NCBI GenBank assembly: GCA_022599775.1
Contig: JAHZLQ010000008.1
Location: 62,001 to 126,000, forward strand
Direction of reading: 5' to 3'
DNA from: Gammaproteobacteria bacterium
GTDB lineage: Bacteria; Pseudomonadota; Gammaproteobacteria; Nevskiales; Nevskiaceae
DNA length: 64,000 nt
Position numbers and translations under genes: made by a program. The notes under the pieces were generated by a model. The model was not told the DNA's origin. It ran no database searches and worked only from the letters and a program-made list of their open reading frames with translations. Shown here one piece after another: positions 17,395 to 26,077 of the stretch. Position 1 is the stretch's first letter; every line of letters starts with the position of its first letter.

Positions 17395-18591
17395 TCAGGG
17401 CCCCTTTTCGATCAGATCACGCATTTCATCGAGCAGCATGTAGCCGACACCCAGCAGCCAGGCCAGCAGTACATCCTGATGAGACTTGCCGTTGCGGGCG
17501 ACGCGATAGCTGGTGCCCAAGGTCATGCCGACCATCGCGTAGGCGTTGAACACTTGGTAGTAGTGCAACGACTTGCGGTCCACGCTCAAGCCGGACGCCT
17601 GCTCGTAGGCCTCAAGAAACTGAGGCTCGGGCATCAGCCCGGACACCAGCAGGGTCTTGCCATCCTCGGCCATGGTCGCGAAGGCGCGGCTGGTGCTCCA
17701 GGCGAGGTCCTGGTGGCGGTCGCCGATGCGCGCAAGCTCCCAATCCAGCCAGGTGGTGATGCGACAGTCCGATTCGTCGAACAGGTAATTGCCGGTACGA
17801 AAATCGCCGTGCACCACCGACAGTTGCTCCACCGCCGGCGCGTGCTTGTGCAGCCACGAGGACGCCAGAGCCACCAGCGGCACCTCCTCATCGGCATCCT
17901 CTTCCCAGACACGGTCCCACCAGTTCACGGCCCAATGGGCGTTCTCGGTACCGGTTTGTGGAATATCGAAGGCACTGAGTTCGGCCTGGCGGAAATCGAA
18001 GGTATGCAGCCTTGCCATGTTTTCCACGAACTGCGGCGCCAGCTTGTTGCGCACGTCCTCGGGCATGTAGGTGCCCAGGCCGGACACGCCGCTTTTGGCG
18101 TTGGACGGCTTGGTCACGCCCTCGGCGAAGCCGTAGACGATGCCCGGATACGGCAGGTGCTCGCCGGTGTTGTCGTACCAGAACACCGGCGGCACCGGCA
18201 GCGTGCCCTTGAGCGCGTTGACGATCTGGAACTCGCGGGCGCGGCTGGTCGCGTGCAGCGCTTCGGCAAGGTCATTGCGCAGCACCATGCGCGTGGTTTC
18301 CCGCCCGACGCCGGGACGGTTCCAGTTGAGGTCGAAGCGCATCTGAAGCTTGGAGGCGCCACCGGCCAGCCAGTGCGGGTTCCTGATATCAAACGGTTCG
18401 CCGTACTGCGAGGCGATCAACGAGCGGACGCCCTCCACCAGCGTGTCCAGCGGCAGCTTGCTGTAGGCCGGCCCGGCCCGCTTTTCCAGCTTGAACGTCA
18501 ACGCCCGGTCGATTTCACGCTCCACCTTGAAGCGTTTGCGCATTTGCGCGATCCACTCGGGCGACGGCTTGTCCTTGTCGATGACCGTCAT
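17395..18591 (-). CDS. Aminoglycoside-phosphotransferase-family kinase (LvaA-like)
   Basis: A 398-residue APH/choline-kinase-fold protein. The catalytic loop VVHGDFRTGNYLFD and the metal-binding WLDWELA motif are intact. In catabolic clusters this group phosphorylates hydroxyacyl-CoA intermediates (LvaA phosphorylates 4-hydroxyvaleryl-CoA) and does not modify antibiotics. It is the second gene of the leftward operon, 31 bp after the lipocalin-like gene, and is followed directly by its likely partner and a phosphatase. No acyl-CoA dehydrogenase of the LvaC/ACAD10 type is in the window. Confidence 0.85.
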   Translation of the reverse strand: MTVIDKDKPSPEWIAQMRKRFKVEREIDRALTFKLEKRAGPAYSKLPLDTLVEGVRSLIASQYGEPFDIRNPHWLAGGASKLQMRFDLNWNRPGVGRETTRMVLRNDLAEALHATSRAREFQIVNALKGTLPVPPVFWYDNTGEHLPYPGIVYGFAEGVTKPSNAKSGVSGLGTYMPEDVRNKLAPQFVENMARLHTFDFRQAELSAFDIPQTGTENAHWAVNWWDRVWEEDADEEVPLVALASSWLHKHAPAVEQLSVVHGDFRTGNYLFDESDCRITTWLDWELARIGDRHQDLAWSTSRAFATMAEDGKTLLVSGLMPEPQFLEAYEQASGLSVDRKSLHYYQVFNAYAMVGMTLGTSYRVARNGKSHQDVLLAWLLGVGYMLLDEMRDLIEKGP

Positions 18592-18622
18592 CGAATCTCC
18601 TCCGCGTTATTGGGTTTTGTAT

Positions 18623-19627
18623 TCATGAGGTGATGTGGCCAGACGACTGCGTCCAGCGGCGCCCGTGCTGACGCGTCAGCGCCTGCAGCGAGGTGATTTC
18701 GGACGCCAGGCCGTAGCCGACGCGGCCGTCGTGCAGCGTCCAGCGGCACTGCGCGGCGTACACCAGCGAAGCCACGTAACAGACCCACGGGCCGCCGACT
18801 TCCGCCATTCCGTGCGCGTGCCACTGCTTGCCGCGCTTGTCGGTGGCAATGAACTCCACCGAATGAATGACGCTGCCGATACGGTGCGTGTAGAGCTTGA
18901 GATCGGTCAGCCCGTGGACCTCGCCATTTTCGAGGACGTAGCCGTGGGCCAGGGACTGCTGCTGGTCCACCGGCTTGCTCGGGTCCCAGTGGTTGATCCA
19001 CTTGATCGCCAGGTCCGGCCCGAAATGGGCATGCGACCAGCCCATCGTCGGTACGAAGATCTCGGCACGATTGCCCCAGCTGTGATCCATGGTCTCGACG
19101 CAGTCGATCTCGTACTCGCGCCCCTGCCACTTGAGGGTTCCCTGGAACTGACCGGTCAGATCGAAGTGACCGCCATAGCCGGAACCCATGCCGGCGCCTG
19201 CGTGCTGCTCCTCGACCGAGGCCTTGGCCATCGGGCTGTGCTCGGGGTCGTGGATATCGAAGGGCTCCATCAGCCCCTTGAAGTCGAACTTGATTTCGGT
19301 GTCGTCATAACCGCGATATTCCACGCGGTAGTCGCGAATGTTGTGCGCCTTGACGTAAAGCCCGTTCGCGGTCTCGTATTCGGACAGCCTGGGCGGGCAC
19401 GGCAGGGCCATCTGTGAATCCAGATAGAGCGTTTCGGCACGGTTGTCGACCAGCGCTCCGTACAGCGAAATGTCACAGGACTGCACGCCGACACCCCGGC
19501 GCGCCACGGTGTAGATCACCCCCATCAGCTTTTCCTTGGGGATGTAGAAGCAGAACCAGTTGGTTTCTGCATGCCGGTGGTCGGCATCCGCGGGCGTGTG
19601 GAATTCGGCGTCCTCAGGCTTGATCAA
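18623..19627 (-). CDS. AttH/CrtC lipocalin-like protein of unknown function
   Basis: A 334-residue protein rich in Trp, His and aromatic residues, with a central ETMDHSWGNR segment and a W-rich C-terminal half. The pattern is similar to the lipocalin-like AttH/CrtC (hydroxyneurosporene synthase-like, DUF7064/7065) group found beside phosphotransferases and CoA genes in steroid and terpenoid degraders. No signal peptide or membrane span is visible. It is the first gene of the operon; an AGGAG ribosome-binding site lies before the ATG. Function unknown; a hydrolase or isomerase role on hydrophobic CoA esters is only a guess. Confidence 0.6.
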   Translation of the reverse strand: MIKPEDAEFHTPADADHRHAETNWFCFYIPKEKLMGVIYTVARRGVGVQSCDISLYGALVDNRAETLYLDSQMALPCPPRLSEYETANGLYVKAHNIRDYRVEYRGYDDTEIKFDFKGLMEPFDIHDPEHSPMAKASVEEQHAGAGMGSGYGGHFDLTGQFQGTLKWQGREYEIDCVETMDHSWGNRAEIFVPTMGWSHAHFGPDLAIKWINHWDPSKPVDQQQSLAHGYVLENGEVHGLTDLKLYTHRIGSVIHSVEFIATDKRGKQWHAHGMAEVGGPWVCYVASLVYAAQCRWTLHDGRVGYGLASEITSLQALTRQHGRRWTQSSGHITS

Positions 19628-19646
19628 GACTTTCCTCCTGTGATCG

Positions 19647-19660
19647 GTATGGCTGCATAC
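19647..19660. promoter_or_regulatory. Putative operator GTAT-GGCTGC-ATAC
   Basis: A perfect inverted repeat with 4-bp arms extended to GTATG-GCTG-CATAC, placed 20 bp before the start of the leftward operon that begins at 19627 and 130 bp before the rightward araC gene. It has the same arm spacing as the site at 30839. It is one of the GTATGG-containing sites shared by promoters of this island. Confidence 0.5.
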
Positions 19661-19788
19661 GAATTTCGCTCTATGCTAGGCTCGACGCCGGCCGCGATCT
19701 GTCGAAATCGGACCGTCCGGTTGTTGAAAACGTGCTGAACGTGGTCAACAATCCAGCGGTGCGCGGCCGCAGGTCGTGAGGAGAAACA

Positions 19789-20676
19789 ATGAACAAAGCG
19801 ACTCCAATGAGGGCGCTAGAGGCTTTTAGCCGCGGAATCGGCATTGGCCCGGTCCGGTCCAGCGATGGTCAGGCCTGTGGCGGTCTGGCCGTGTGCGAGT
19901 GGGAGCTGCCCTGGCTCGACGGGTTTCAGCTGTCGAAGAATGACGATCTGGTGATCGCCTATCACAGCGCCGGTTCGCGCAAGGTGCGCGCAGCCTGCGA
20001 AGGCCCCTGGATCGACCGTAATTCCACGCCCGGGCTGATCAGCGTGATCCCGCCGGGGCGCAGTGTCGACTACCGCATCGAAGGCAAGGTGTCGTTTTCG
20101 TCGATCCACATCCCGCGCCGCGCAGTGGCTGGTCTGGCCGGCCTGCGCACACCGGGATCCGAGCAGTTCCAGTTCGCGTTCCGCGACAGCTTCGCCAGCG
20201 CCTGCATCGAGACCCTGCTTTCGGAAGACCGCAACGCCGGAGCACGCAACGTGCCCTACCTGACGGCGGTCACCCGGGCGCTACTGGTCCACCTCGCCCA
20301 TCGGGCGGAGACGGACCGGTCACTGGCGGCCGCGAAGACGCCACCCCCCGGACAGGCCAGGGGCATGCCGCTCGCGTCGATCCTCGAATTCATCGACTCG
20401 CATCTCGATCAGGATCTCAGCCTCGGCGAACTCGCACACCAGGCTGGACTCAGCCGTGCCCATTTCGCGCGGCAGTTCCATGCCGCTACGGGCGTGTCGC
20501 CGCATCGTTACGTCACGCTTCGCCGCATCGAGAGAGCCAAGCACCTGCTCAGCAGTACGGACCGGGATGTTGCGCAGATTACTTACGAAGTGGGCTTCAA
20601 CAATCAATCCCACTTCACCCAGGTCTTCCATACGGCGACCGGGCAAACACCCTGCCAGTACCGGCGGGTGAGCTGA
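19789..20676 (+). CDS. AraC-family transcriptional regulator
   Basis: A 295-residue regulator whose C-terminal 100 residues form the paired HTHs (SLGELAHQAGLSRAHFARQF and the second helix pair ending GQTPCQYR). The N-terminal 170 residues are a cupin-like sensor domain with no close assignment. A GTGAGGAGAAACA leader gives a good ribosome-binding site. It is divergent from the lipocalin/kinase operon and lies directly before the acyl-CoA ligase gene, whose promoter has two direct GTATGG repeats 21 bp apart, the spacing AraC proteins often use. Confidence 0.9.
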   Translation: MNKATPMRALEAFSRGIGIGPVRSSDGQACGGLAVCEWELPWLDGFQLSKNDDLVIAYHSAGSRKVRAACEGPWIDRNSTPGLISVIPPGRSVDYRIEGKVSFSSIHIPRRAVAGLAGLRTPGSEQFQFAFRDSFASACIETLLSEDRNAGARNVPYLTAVTRALLVHLAHRAETDRSLAAAKTPPPGQARGMPLASILEFIDSHLDQDLSLGELAHQAGLSRAHFARQFHAATGVSPHRYVTLRRIERAKHLLSSTDRDVAQITYEVGFNNQSHFTQVFHTATGQTPCQYRRVS

Positions 20677-20713
20677 TAACCGACGCTCATTGAAGAGCGC
20701 CCAAATCGCAATT

Positions 20714-20748
20714 TAGTATGGCACACTACCATTTCGGTATGGTGCACA
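20714..20748 (+). promoter_or_regulatory. Tandem GTATGG sites upstream of the acyl-CoA ligase
   Basis: Two copies of the island's promoter element lie in the 117-bp gap before the ligase gene: TAGTATGGCACACTA at 20714-20728, itself nearly palindromic, and GGTATGGTGCACA from 20736. The GTATGG cores are 21 bp apart, two helical turns, as expected for a protein binding both on one face. They lie about 50-80 bp before the start codon. Confidence 0.55.
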
Positions 20749-20793
20749 ACTAAACCGCCACGCAGCTGGCGGTACGCGATCAGGAGGAGAAGG

Positions 20794-22764
20794 ATGACTC
20801 AAGCTACGTCGGTGGCGCAGGACGCTTCGGGCTCGCCATGGTTACCGGGCTGCGAGCCTGGCCCGGGGCGCCTCGCACGCGCCTATATCCGTTCCCAGGA
20901 TGACATTCAGGCCGTCGAAGCCGTCGCGCCGGAATCGGTCTTGCCCGGGAACACGATCTACGAGTGCATCCGCTACTCGACCGCCCAGAATCCGCAAAAG
21001 CCGGCTTTCCTGCACCTGCTTTCAGCCGATACCGGCGTTGAGCCTCGCAGCATCAGCTATGCGGAACTGCTGGACCAGGTCGAACGCAGTGCCAACCTGT
21101 TCAAGCGTCTTGCCGGCGATGAGCGCAGTTCGGTTTCGATCATTCTGCCGATGCTGCCAGAAGCGCTGATCGCGGCCTGGGGCGCGACGACGGCGGGTAT
21201 CGCCAACCCGATCAATCCGTATCTGGAAGTCGGGCAGATTGCGTCGATCATGAACGCGGCCAAGGCCACCGTGTTGGTGACGACCGTGAGTCGCTACGGC
21301 CCCGGCGCCTGGGACAAGCTGGCTGACCTGACGAGCCTGGTTCCGAGCCTGAAGAAGGTGTTGTTCGTGGACGCCAGCGACGGGGTCGATGACTTCGCCG
21401 CCGCCGTGGCCGCCTGCCCGGCCGGTCTGGAGTTCGTACCGGGAAGCGACCCTCAGGCCGAGGCCGTCTACCTGCCCACGGGTGGCACCACGGCAGCACC
21501 CAAGCTGGTGCGCCAGACCCATTTCGGGCAGTTGCTGAATGCCTGGATCACCGGCGCGATGGCCGGTTCCAGGCCGGAAGGCGTAGTCGGCCATGCCATG
21601 CCGAACTTTCATGTTGGCGGCGCGGTGATGCTGTCGCTGCGCGCGATTGTGTACGGCCAGACGGTGCTGACGCTAACCACAGACGGTTTCCGCAATACCC
21701 AGATCGTGAGCAATTTCTGGGATGTTGCCCGGCACTACCGCATGACCTCGCTGATCGCGACGCCAGCCACGGCGGCGGCGATACTCGCCACGCCCAAGGC
21801 CGATTCGGAAGGGCACTGCATCCGCAGCTTCAACTCCGGCGGCAGCACCATTCCGGTCGAGCTGCTGCGCGGCTTCCATGAACGCTTCGGGGTCTGGCTG
21901 CGCGAGGTCTGGGGCATGTCCGAAATTCACGGCGCGGTTTCCGGCCACCCCGACGACGGACGCGAGCCGGTGGCCGGTTCGGTCGGCGTCCACCTGCCCT
22001 GGCACCCGGTCAAGGCGATCGAGGTCGACGAAAACAATCGCTTCGTCCGTGATTGCGCGCCCGGCGAACGCGGCGTGCTGGCGATCGGCGGACCCGGTGT
22101 GGTACCCGGCTATGTGGATTCGCGGCTGGATGGCGACTTCTTCGTCAAGGACACGCCGGACGGCCAGCGCTGGGCCAACACCGGCGATCTCGGCATGGTC
22201 GACGAAAACGGTCGTATCTGGATGTTCGGCCGCGCCAAGGACGTCATCGTTCGTGGCGGGCACAACCTCGACCCGAAGATGATCGAAGAAGTTCTGGTCT
22301 GCCATCCCTCCGTGCAGATCGCCGCAGCGATCGGCCGCCCGGACCCCGCCAAGGGCGAAATGCCCATCGCCTACGTGCAACTCAAGGAAGGCCATCAGGC
22401 CGAAGCCGGTGAACTGCTGGAACTGTGCAGGAAGAAGGTTCAGGAACGTGCCGCGATACCGGTGGAAATCCACCTCGTGGACCGCATTCCGATGACAGCG
22501 GTCGGCAAGATCAACAAACCGGCATTACGTGTCGACACCATGCGGCGCGTGGCCTCCGAGGTCGCCCTGCGCGTGGTCTGCGAGGACGCCCGCTGCGAGG
22601 TGGAGACCGATGAAACCGGGCCGCGGCCACGGGTGATTCTGCGCCTGTCGGGCTGCCGCGTCGAATCGCAGGCGCTGGAGTCCAGACTCAAAGATGCATT
22701 CCGGACCTACGAGTTCCTGACCGTTTTCGAGTTTCAGCCGGCCGATGCCAGCGTCGCATCCTGA
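20794..22764 (+). CDS. AMP-forming acyl-CoA synthetase with C-terminal extension
   Basis: A 656-residue member of the ANL superfamily, which activates a carboxylic acid to its CoA thioester through an acyl-adenylate. Motifs: the phosphate-binding loop LPTGGTTAAPK near residue 228, WGMSE near 371, GDLGMVDENGR near 466 and the catalytic Lys in TAVGKINKPAL near 571. After the usual end there are about 75 further residues (from MRRVASEV) with no recognised domain. An AGGAGGAG ribosome-binding site precedes the ATG. It is probably controlled through the tandem GTATGG sites upstream. Confidence 0.9.
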   Translation: MTQATSVAQDASGSPWLPGCEPGPGRLARAYIRSQDDIQAVEAVAPESVLPGNTIYECIRYSTAQNPQKPAFLHLLSADTGVEPRSISYAELLDQVERSANLFKRLAGDERSSVSIILPMLPEALIAAWGATTAGIANPINPYLEVGQIASIMNAAKATVLVTTVSRYGPGAWDKLADLTSLVPSLKKVLFVDASDGVDDFAAAVAACPAGLEFVPGSDPQAEAVYLPTGGTTAAPKLVRQTHFGQLLNAWITGAMAGSRPEGVVGHAMPNFHVGGAVMLSLRAIVYGQTVLTLTTDGFRNTQIVSNFWDVARHYRMTSLIATPATAAAILATPKADSEGHCIRSFNSGGSTIPVELLRGFHERFGVWLREVWGMSEIHGAVSGHPDDGREPVAGSVGVHLPWHPVKAIEVDENNRFVRDCAPGERGVLAIGGPGVVPGYVDSRLDGDFFVKDTPDGQRWANTGDLGMVDENGRIWMFGRAKDVIVRGGHNLDPKMIEEVLVCHPSVQIAAAIGRPDPAKGEMPIAYVQLKEGHQAEAGELLELCRKKVQERAAIPVEIHLVDRIPMTAVGKINKPALRVDTMRRVASEVALRVVCEDARCEVETDETGPRPRVILRLSGCRVESQALESRLKDAFRTYEFLTVFEFQPADASVAS

Positions 22765-22772
22765 TGCGGATG

Positions 22773-22820
22773 CCGGAACGCCGATCAAGCGCCGCGACTT
22801 GCGGTTGATCGGCGTTCCGG
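22773..22820. terminator. Long hairpin between convergent genes
   Basis: Perfect 16-bp arms (CCGGAACGCCGATCAA at 22773-22788 and its complement at 22805-22820) enclose a smaller CCGC/GCGG stem. It lies exactly between the convergent ligase and aldehyde dehydrogenase genes, so a bidirectional terminator is likely even though no long T-run follows. Confidence 0.7.
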
Positions 22821-22837
22821 CCTTCGCTCCGGCGCGC

Positions 22838-24271
22838 TCAGCCGGTCAGATAGATCGACTGAATATGCTGATAGGCCGCCAGCGACTCCGGCCCCAGCTC
22901 ACGCCCGATACCGCTGGACTTGACCCCGCCGAACGGCGCGGCAATATCGATCACATAACCATTGATGCCGATCGTGCCGGTTTCGACGCGACGCGCCAGC
23001 GCGATGGCGCGCTCGCGGTCGGTCGACCAGACCGTGCCGCCGAGACCGAAATCCGAATCGTTGGCGATCTTCACCGCCTCGTCCTCGTCGCTGTAGGGGA
23101 TGATCCCCAGCACCGGACCGAAGATTTCCTCGCGCGCGATGGTGTCCGAGTTTTCCACGTCGGCGAAAACGGTCGGCTCGACAAACCAGCCGCGGTCCCG
23201 CCCACGCCCGCCGCCGGCCACCAGCTTGGCCTCCGACTTGCCCTTGGCGATGTAGCCTTCGACGCGTTCACGATGGACGGCGGACGCCAGCGGCCCGACC
23301 TGGGTATTCGCGTCCAGCGAATCACCTAGCACCAGCGACGATGCCATGTTGGCAACCGCCTCCACCACCTCGCCATAACGGCTGCGCGGCGCGAGAATGC
23401 GCGTGCACGCTGCGCAAGTCTGGCCGTTGTTCGCCAGCGAGGCGAAGTTCATGCCGGGAATCACCACATCGAGATCGGCATCTTCGAGAATGATGGCGGC
23501 GGACTTGCCGCCGAGTTCCAGACTGACCGGCCGCAACAGCCGACCGCAGGCCTCGCCGATCGCGCGGCCGGCGTTGGTCGAACCGGTGAACGCGACCTTG
23601 TCCACCTTGGGATGGGATACCAAATAGGCACCGACACCGCGATCGCCCGGCACCCAGTTCAATACACCCGGCGGAATCCCCGCCTCTTCGGCCGCCTCGG
23701 CCAGGATGTAGCTGTCCAGCACCGTGCCCGGCGAGGGCTTGAGCACCATCGTGCAGCCGGTCGCCAAGGCTGGCGCGATCTTCATCATCGACAGCGTGAC
23801 CGGGTAGTTCCAGGGCACGATGGCGCCGACCACGCCCGCCGGCTTGCGCCGCACCAGGGTGTCGAAGCCCAGCGGCGAAGGCCTGCGCTCCTCGGTCTGC
23901 AGGGCGTTGGCCAAGTCGGCGTAGTAGCGCAGCATGCCGAGCACGAAGTCGCCTTCGAAGGCCTCGGCGAGGCTGATCGGCATGCCGTTCTGCATGCTGA
24001 TGGCACGCGCCAGCGGCGCCTTGCGTTTTTCCAGGGCATCGGCGAAACGAGCCAGCGCCGCACCGCGTTCGGCGGGCGCGGCCGTGGCCCAGCCGGAACG
24101 ATCGAACGCATGGCGCGCAGCATTCACGGCCCGATCGATATCGGCTTCAGCGGCCTCGGGAACGCTGCCGATGGTCTCCTCGTTGCTCGCGTTGATCACC
24201 GTGATGCGCTTGGATGTGGAGGGCTTGACCCACTCGCCTCCAATGAAGAATGCCTGCTTGTCCATCGACAT
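22838..24271 (-). CDS. NAD(P)-dependent aldehyde dehydrogenase
   Basis: A 477-residue aldehyde dehydrogenase with the catalytic Glu of LELGGKSAA near residue 250 and the nucleophilic Cys in NNGQTCAA near residue 285. The start at 24271 (MSMDKQAFF) has AGAGGAG 7 nt upstream, whereas the open frame continues far 5' without a start signal. It is divergent from the SDR at 24389 and shares the GTATGG promoter element with it. With the alcohol dehydrogenase at 29588 it could turn an alcohol into the acid that the ligases activate. Confidence 0.92.
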   Translation of the reverse strand: MSMDKQAFFIGGEWVKPSTSKRITVINASNEETIGSVPEAAEADIDRAVNAARHAFDRSGWATAAPAERGAALARFADALEKRKAPLARAISMQNGMPISLAEAFEGDFVLGMLRYYADLANALQTEERRPSPLGFDTLVRRKPAGVVGAIVPWNYPVTLSMMKIAPALATGCTMVLKPSPGTVLDSYILAEAAEEAGIPPGVLNWVPGDRGVGAYLVSHPKVDKVAFTGSTNAGRAIGEACGRLLRPVSLELGGKSAAIILEDADLDVVIPGMNFASLANNGQTCAACTRILAPRSRYGEVVEAVANMASSLVLGDSLDANTQVGPLASAVHRERVEGYIAKGKSEAKLVAGGGRGRDRGWFVEPTVFADVENSDTIAREEIFGPVLGIIPYSDEDEAVKIANDSDFGLGGTVWSTDRERAIALARRVETGTIGINGYVIDIAAPFGGVKSSGIGRELGPESLAAYQHIQSIYLTG

Positions 24272-24337
24272 GAACGATCTCCTCTCGTTGTATTGTTGAC
24301 GCTCGCCGTCCGGGCGGCCGTCCGCGCCTGCAAAACT

Positions 24338-24354
24338 AGTATGGCACAATATTA
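24338..24354 (+). promoter_or_regulatory. Putative operator, AGTATGGCACAATATTA element
   Basis: In the 117-bp gap between the divergent aldehyde dehydrogenase and SDR genes. The 18-bp stretch starting at 24338 matches the complementary strand of the site at 30839 in 16 of 18 positions. A TATTAT hexamer at 24349 could serve as a -10 element for the SDR gene; no good -35 is visible, which would suit an activated promoter. Confidence 0.5.
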
Positions 24355-24388
24355 TTTCATTACCGATGCGCAGTGGCGCCGAGACTCC

Positions 24389-25186
24389 ATGACCGATCGC
24401 ACGAAAATCACCGTCCATTCCTTTGCCGACAGCACCGTCCTGATCACCGGAGGAACGTCCGGCGTGGGACTCGCCAGCGCCAAGCTGTTCGCAAGCCGCG
24501 GCGTGCGCAAGATCGCGCTGGTCGGCCGCAATGCGGAGCGCGGCGAGCAGGCCTGCCGTGCGGTACGGGAAATCTCACCGCAGGCCGAGGTGACGTTTGT
24601 CGCCGCCGACGCCAACCAGCTGGATCAGGCCGTGAGCGCCGCCGGGCAGGTCCGCGAACGCTTCGGCAGCGTGGACATTCTGGTGAACTCCACCATCGGC
24701 CTGTATACCCCGAACCCGCTGCAGGACATCCCGCTGGAGGACATCCAGCCGATCATTCTGCAGACGGTCCTGGCGCCGATGCTGATGAGCCGCATCGTGC
24801 TGCCGTGGATGCGCGAGCGCGGCGGCGGCTGCATCATCAACATGGCCTCGGACGCCGCCAAGGTACCGACACCGGGCGAGACCATCCTCGGCGCGGCGAT
24901 GTCGGCGATCGTGCTGTTCTCGCGCACCCTGTCGATGGAAGCCAAGCGCTTCGGCGTACGCGTGAACGTCCTCACGCCCTCGCTGATCACGGGCACGCCG
25001 ACCGCCGAGCGCGTGCAGAAGGAAGGCTTCAGCGCCAAGCTGTTCGCCACCGTCGCCAAGCTGGCCGATCTCGGCGTGGTCGAACCGCATGAAGTGGCCG
25101 AACTGATCGTGTTCCTGGCGAGCCCGCAGGCCTCCAAGATCACCGGCCAGACGGTCAGCATCAACGGCGGCATCTCGGCGGGCTGA
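24389..25186 (+). CDS. SDR-fold protein lacking the catalytic Tyr and Lys
   Basis: A 265-residue SDR-fold protein. The cofactor loop TGGTSGVG (residues 20-27) and the catalytic Ser154 (NMAS) are kept, but the YxxxK positions read L167 and M171, and NNAG is replaced by NSTIG. The C-terminal end (GQTVSINGGISAG) is normal. The DNA is in frame and shows no sign of decay, so the losses look like real changes of function. It may bind cofactor or act as a partner, or use another mechanism. It is divergent from the aldehyde dehydrogenase and convergent with tetR. Confidence 0.85.
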   Translation: MTDRTKITVHSFADSTVLITGGTSGVGLASAKLFASRGVRKIALVGRNAERGEQACRAVREISPQAEVTFVAADANQLDQAVSAAGQVRERFGSVDILVNSTIGLYTPNPLQDIPLEDIQPIILQTVLAPMLMSRIVLPWMRERGGGCIINMASDAAKVPTPGETILGAAMSAIVLFSRTLSMEAKRFGVRVNVLTPSLITGTPTAERVQKEGFSAKLFATVAKLADLGVVEPHEVAELIVFLASPQASKITGQTVSINGGISAG

Positions 25187-25210
25187 TCGCCACCAGAGCG
25201 GCAAGAGTGC

Positions 25211-25918
25211 CTAGGACGCAGCGCGGTCCGGTTGCTCCAGCCGCAGCAGCGCCGCCTCGATCCGCCGGGCGGCGGCCTCCAGTCGGGCCGTCGCCGCTTC
25301 GGCATCGCCCACGGCAACGCGCAGCGCCATGCCGCGATAGAGAATCTTGGCAATCTGCTCGGCTACGTCGTCCACCGAAAAGTCGCCCTCCCCCCTGAGA
25401 AACGCCCAGGTGCGGTGCTCGATGGCGCCGTGCAGCATGTCGCGCAGCATCGCCGGCGAGATGTCGTCGTAGAACTCGCCGCTGGCGATCGCCTCCCGGC
25501 AGACTTCCATGACCTCGTGGGTGAAACGACGGTTCAGTTCGAAGAACGGCGTCGCCCGGTAGTTGGGGTCCGGGCGCAGTTCCATCAACATGAAACGACT
25601 CAGTACCGGCTCGCGCTTGATGATGCTCAGGGTGCGCCACGCCAGATATTGCAGCTTGTTCTGCACACCTTGAATCGAGTCGAGCTGAGAGTCCGATGTC
25701 AGCTGCTCGCTGAACCAGACTTCGGCGACCTTGATCAGCAGATCCCGCTTGTTGTGGAAATAGCGGTAGATCGTGCCTTCGACGACGCCGGCACGCTTGG
25801 CGATATCGGCGATCAGGGTCTTCTCGTAGCCCTTCTCCGCAATCACCTCCCGTGCCGCGGCCATGATGTGGGCGGTGCGTCCATCGGAGGTCTGGCGGGT
25901 GGTCGTTTTACGGGGCAT
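25211..25918 (-). CDS. TetR-family transcriptional repressor
   Basis: A TetR protein of about 235 residues: the N-terminal HTH (AHIMAAAREVIAEKGYEKTLIADIAKRAGVVEGTIYRYFHNKRDLL) is complete, followed by a helical ligand domain. The start used gives MPRKTTTRQ; an upstream ATG at 25954 is in frame but has no ribosome-binding site. It is divergent from the benzoyl-CoA-reductase-like operon across an AT-rich gap carrying two identical-architecture inverted repeats, its probable operators, so it likely represses that operon and itself. Confidence 0.9.
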   Translation of the reverse strand: MPRKTTTRQTSDGRTAHIMAAAREVIAEKGYEKTLIADIAKRAGVVEGTIYRYFHNKRDLLIKVAEVWFSEQLTSDSQLDSIQGVQNKLQYLAWRTLSIIKREPVLSRFMLMELRPDPNYRATPFFELNRRFTHEVMEVCREAIASGEFYDDISPAMLRDMLHGAIEHRTWAFLRGEGDFSVDDVAEQIAKILYRGMALRVAVGDAEAATARLEAAARRIEAALLRLEQPDRAAS

Positions 25919-25956
25919 ACGCAAATCTACCTGCAAGACCACTGGTCGGTCCATTC

Positions 25957-25971
25957 ATGAATTCACTTCAT
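25957..25971. promoter_or_regulatory. TetR operator candidate 1 (ATGAA-N5-TTCAT)
   Basis: A perfect inverted repeat, arms ATGAA and TTCAT with a 5-bp spacer, placed just before tetR. A second copy with the same arms and spacer lies at 26058-26072, before the divergent operon. A weak leftward promoter (TTGATA at 25975-25980 on the complementary strand) would be covered by it. Confidence 0.6.
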
Positions 25972-26048
25972 TACTATCAATAAAACATTAGATAATTGTT
26001 TTTATTATATTTTTTGTATTTATACCTCATCTATAACACAATCTCTTA

Positions 26049-26077
26049 TTGACTTTAATGAACTGACTTCATAGTGT
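26049..26077 (+). promoter_or_regulatory. Promoter with embedded TetR operator candidate 2
   Basis: TTGACT at 26049-26054 and TAGTGT at 26072-26077 are 17 bp apart and could be the -35 and -10 of the reductase-like operon. The inverted repeat ATGAA-CTGAC-TTCAT (26058-26072) fills the space between them, the classic place for a repressor to block RNA polymerase. The surrounding 150 bp are very AT-rich compared with the rest of the window. Confidence 0.55.

Noticed and set aside
17395-18591. Aminoglycoside resistance gene
   Set aside because: The APH fold is shared by many metabolic kinases and the context (DUF6285-like partner, catabolic operon) points to a CoA-intermediate kinase.
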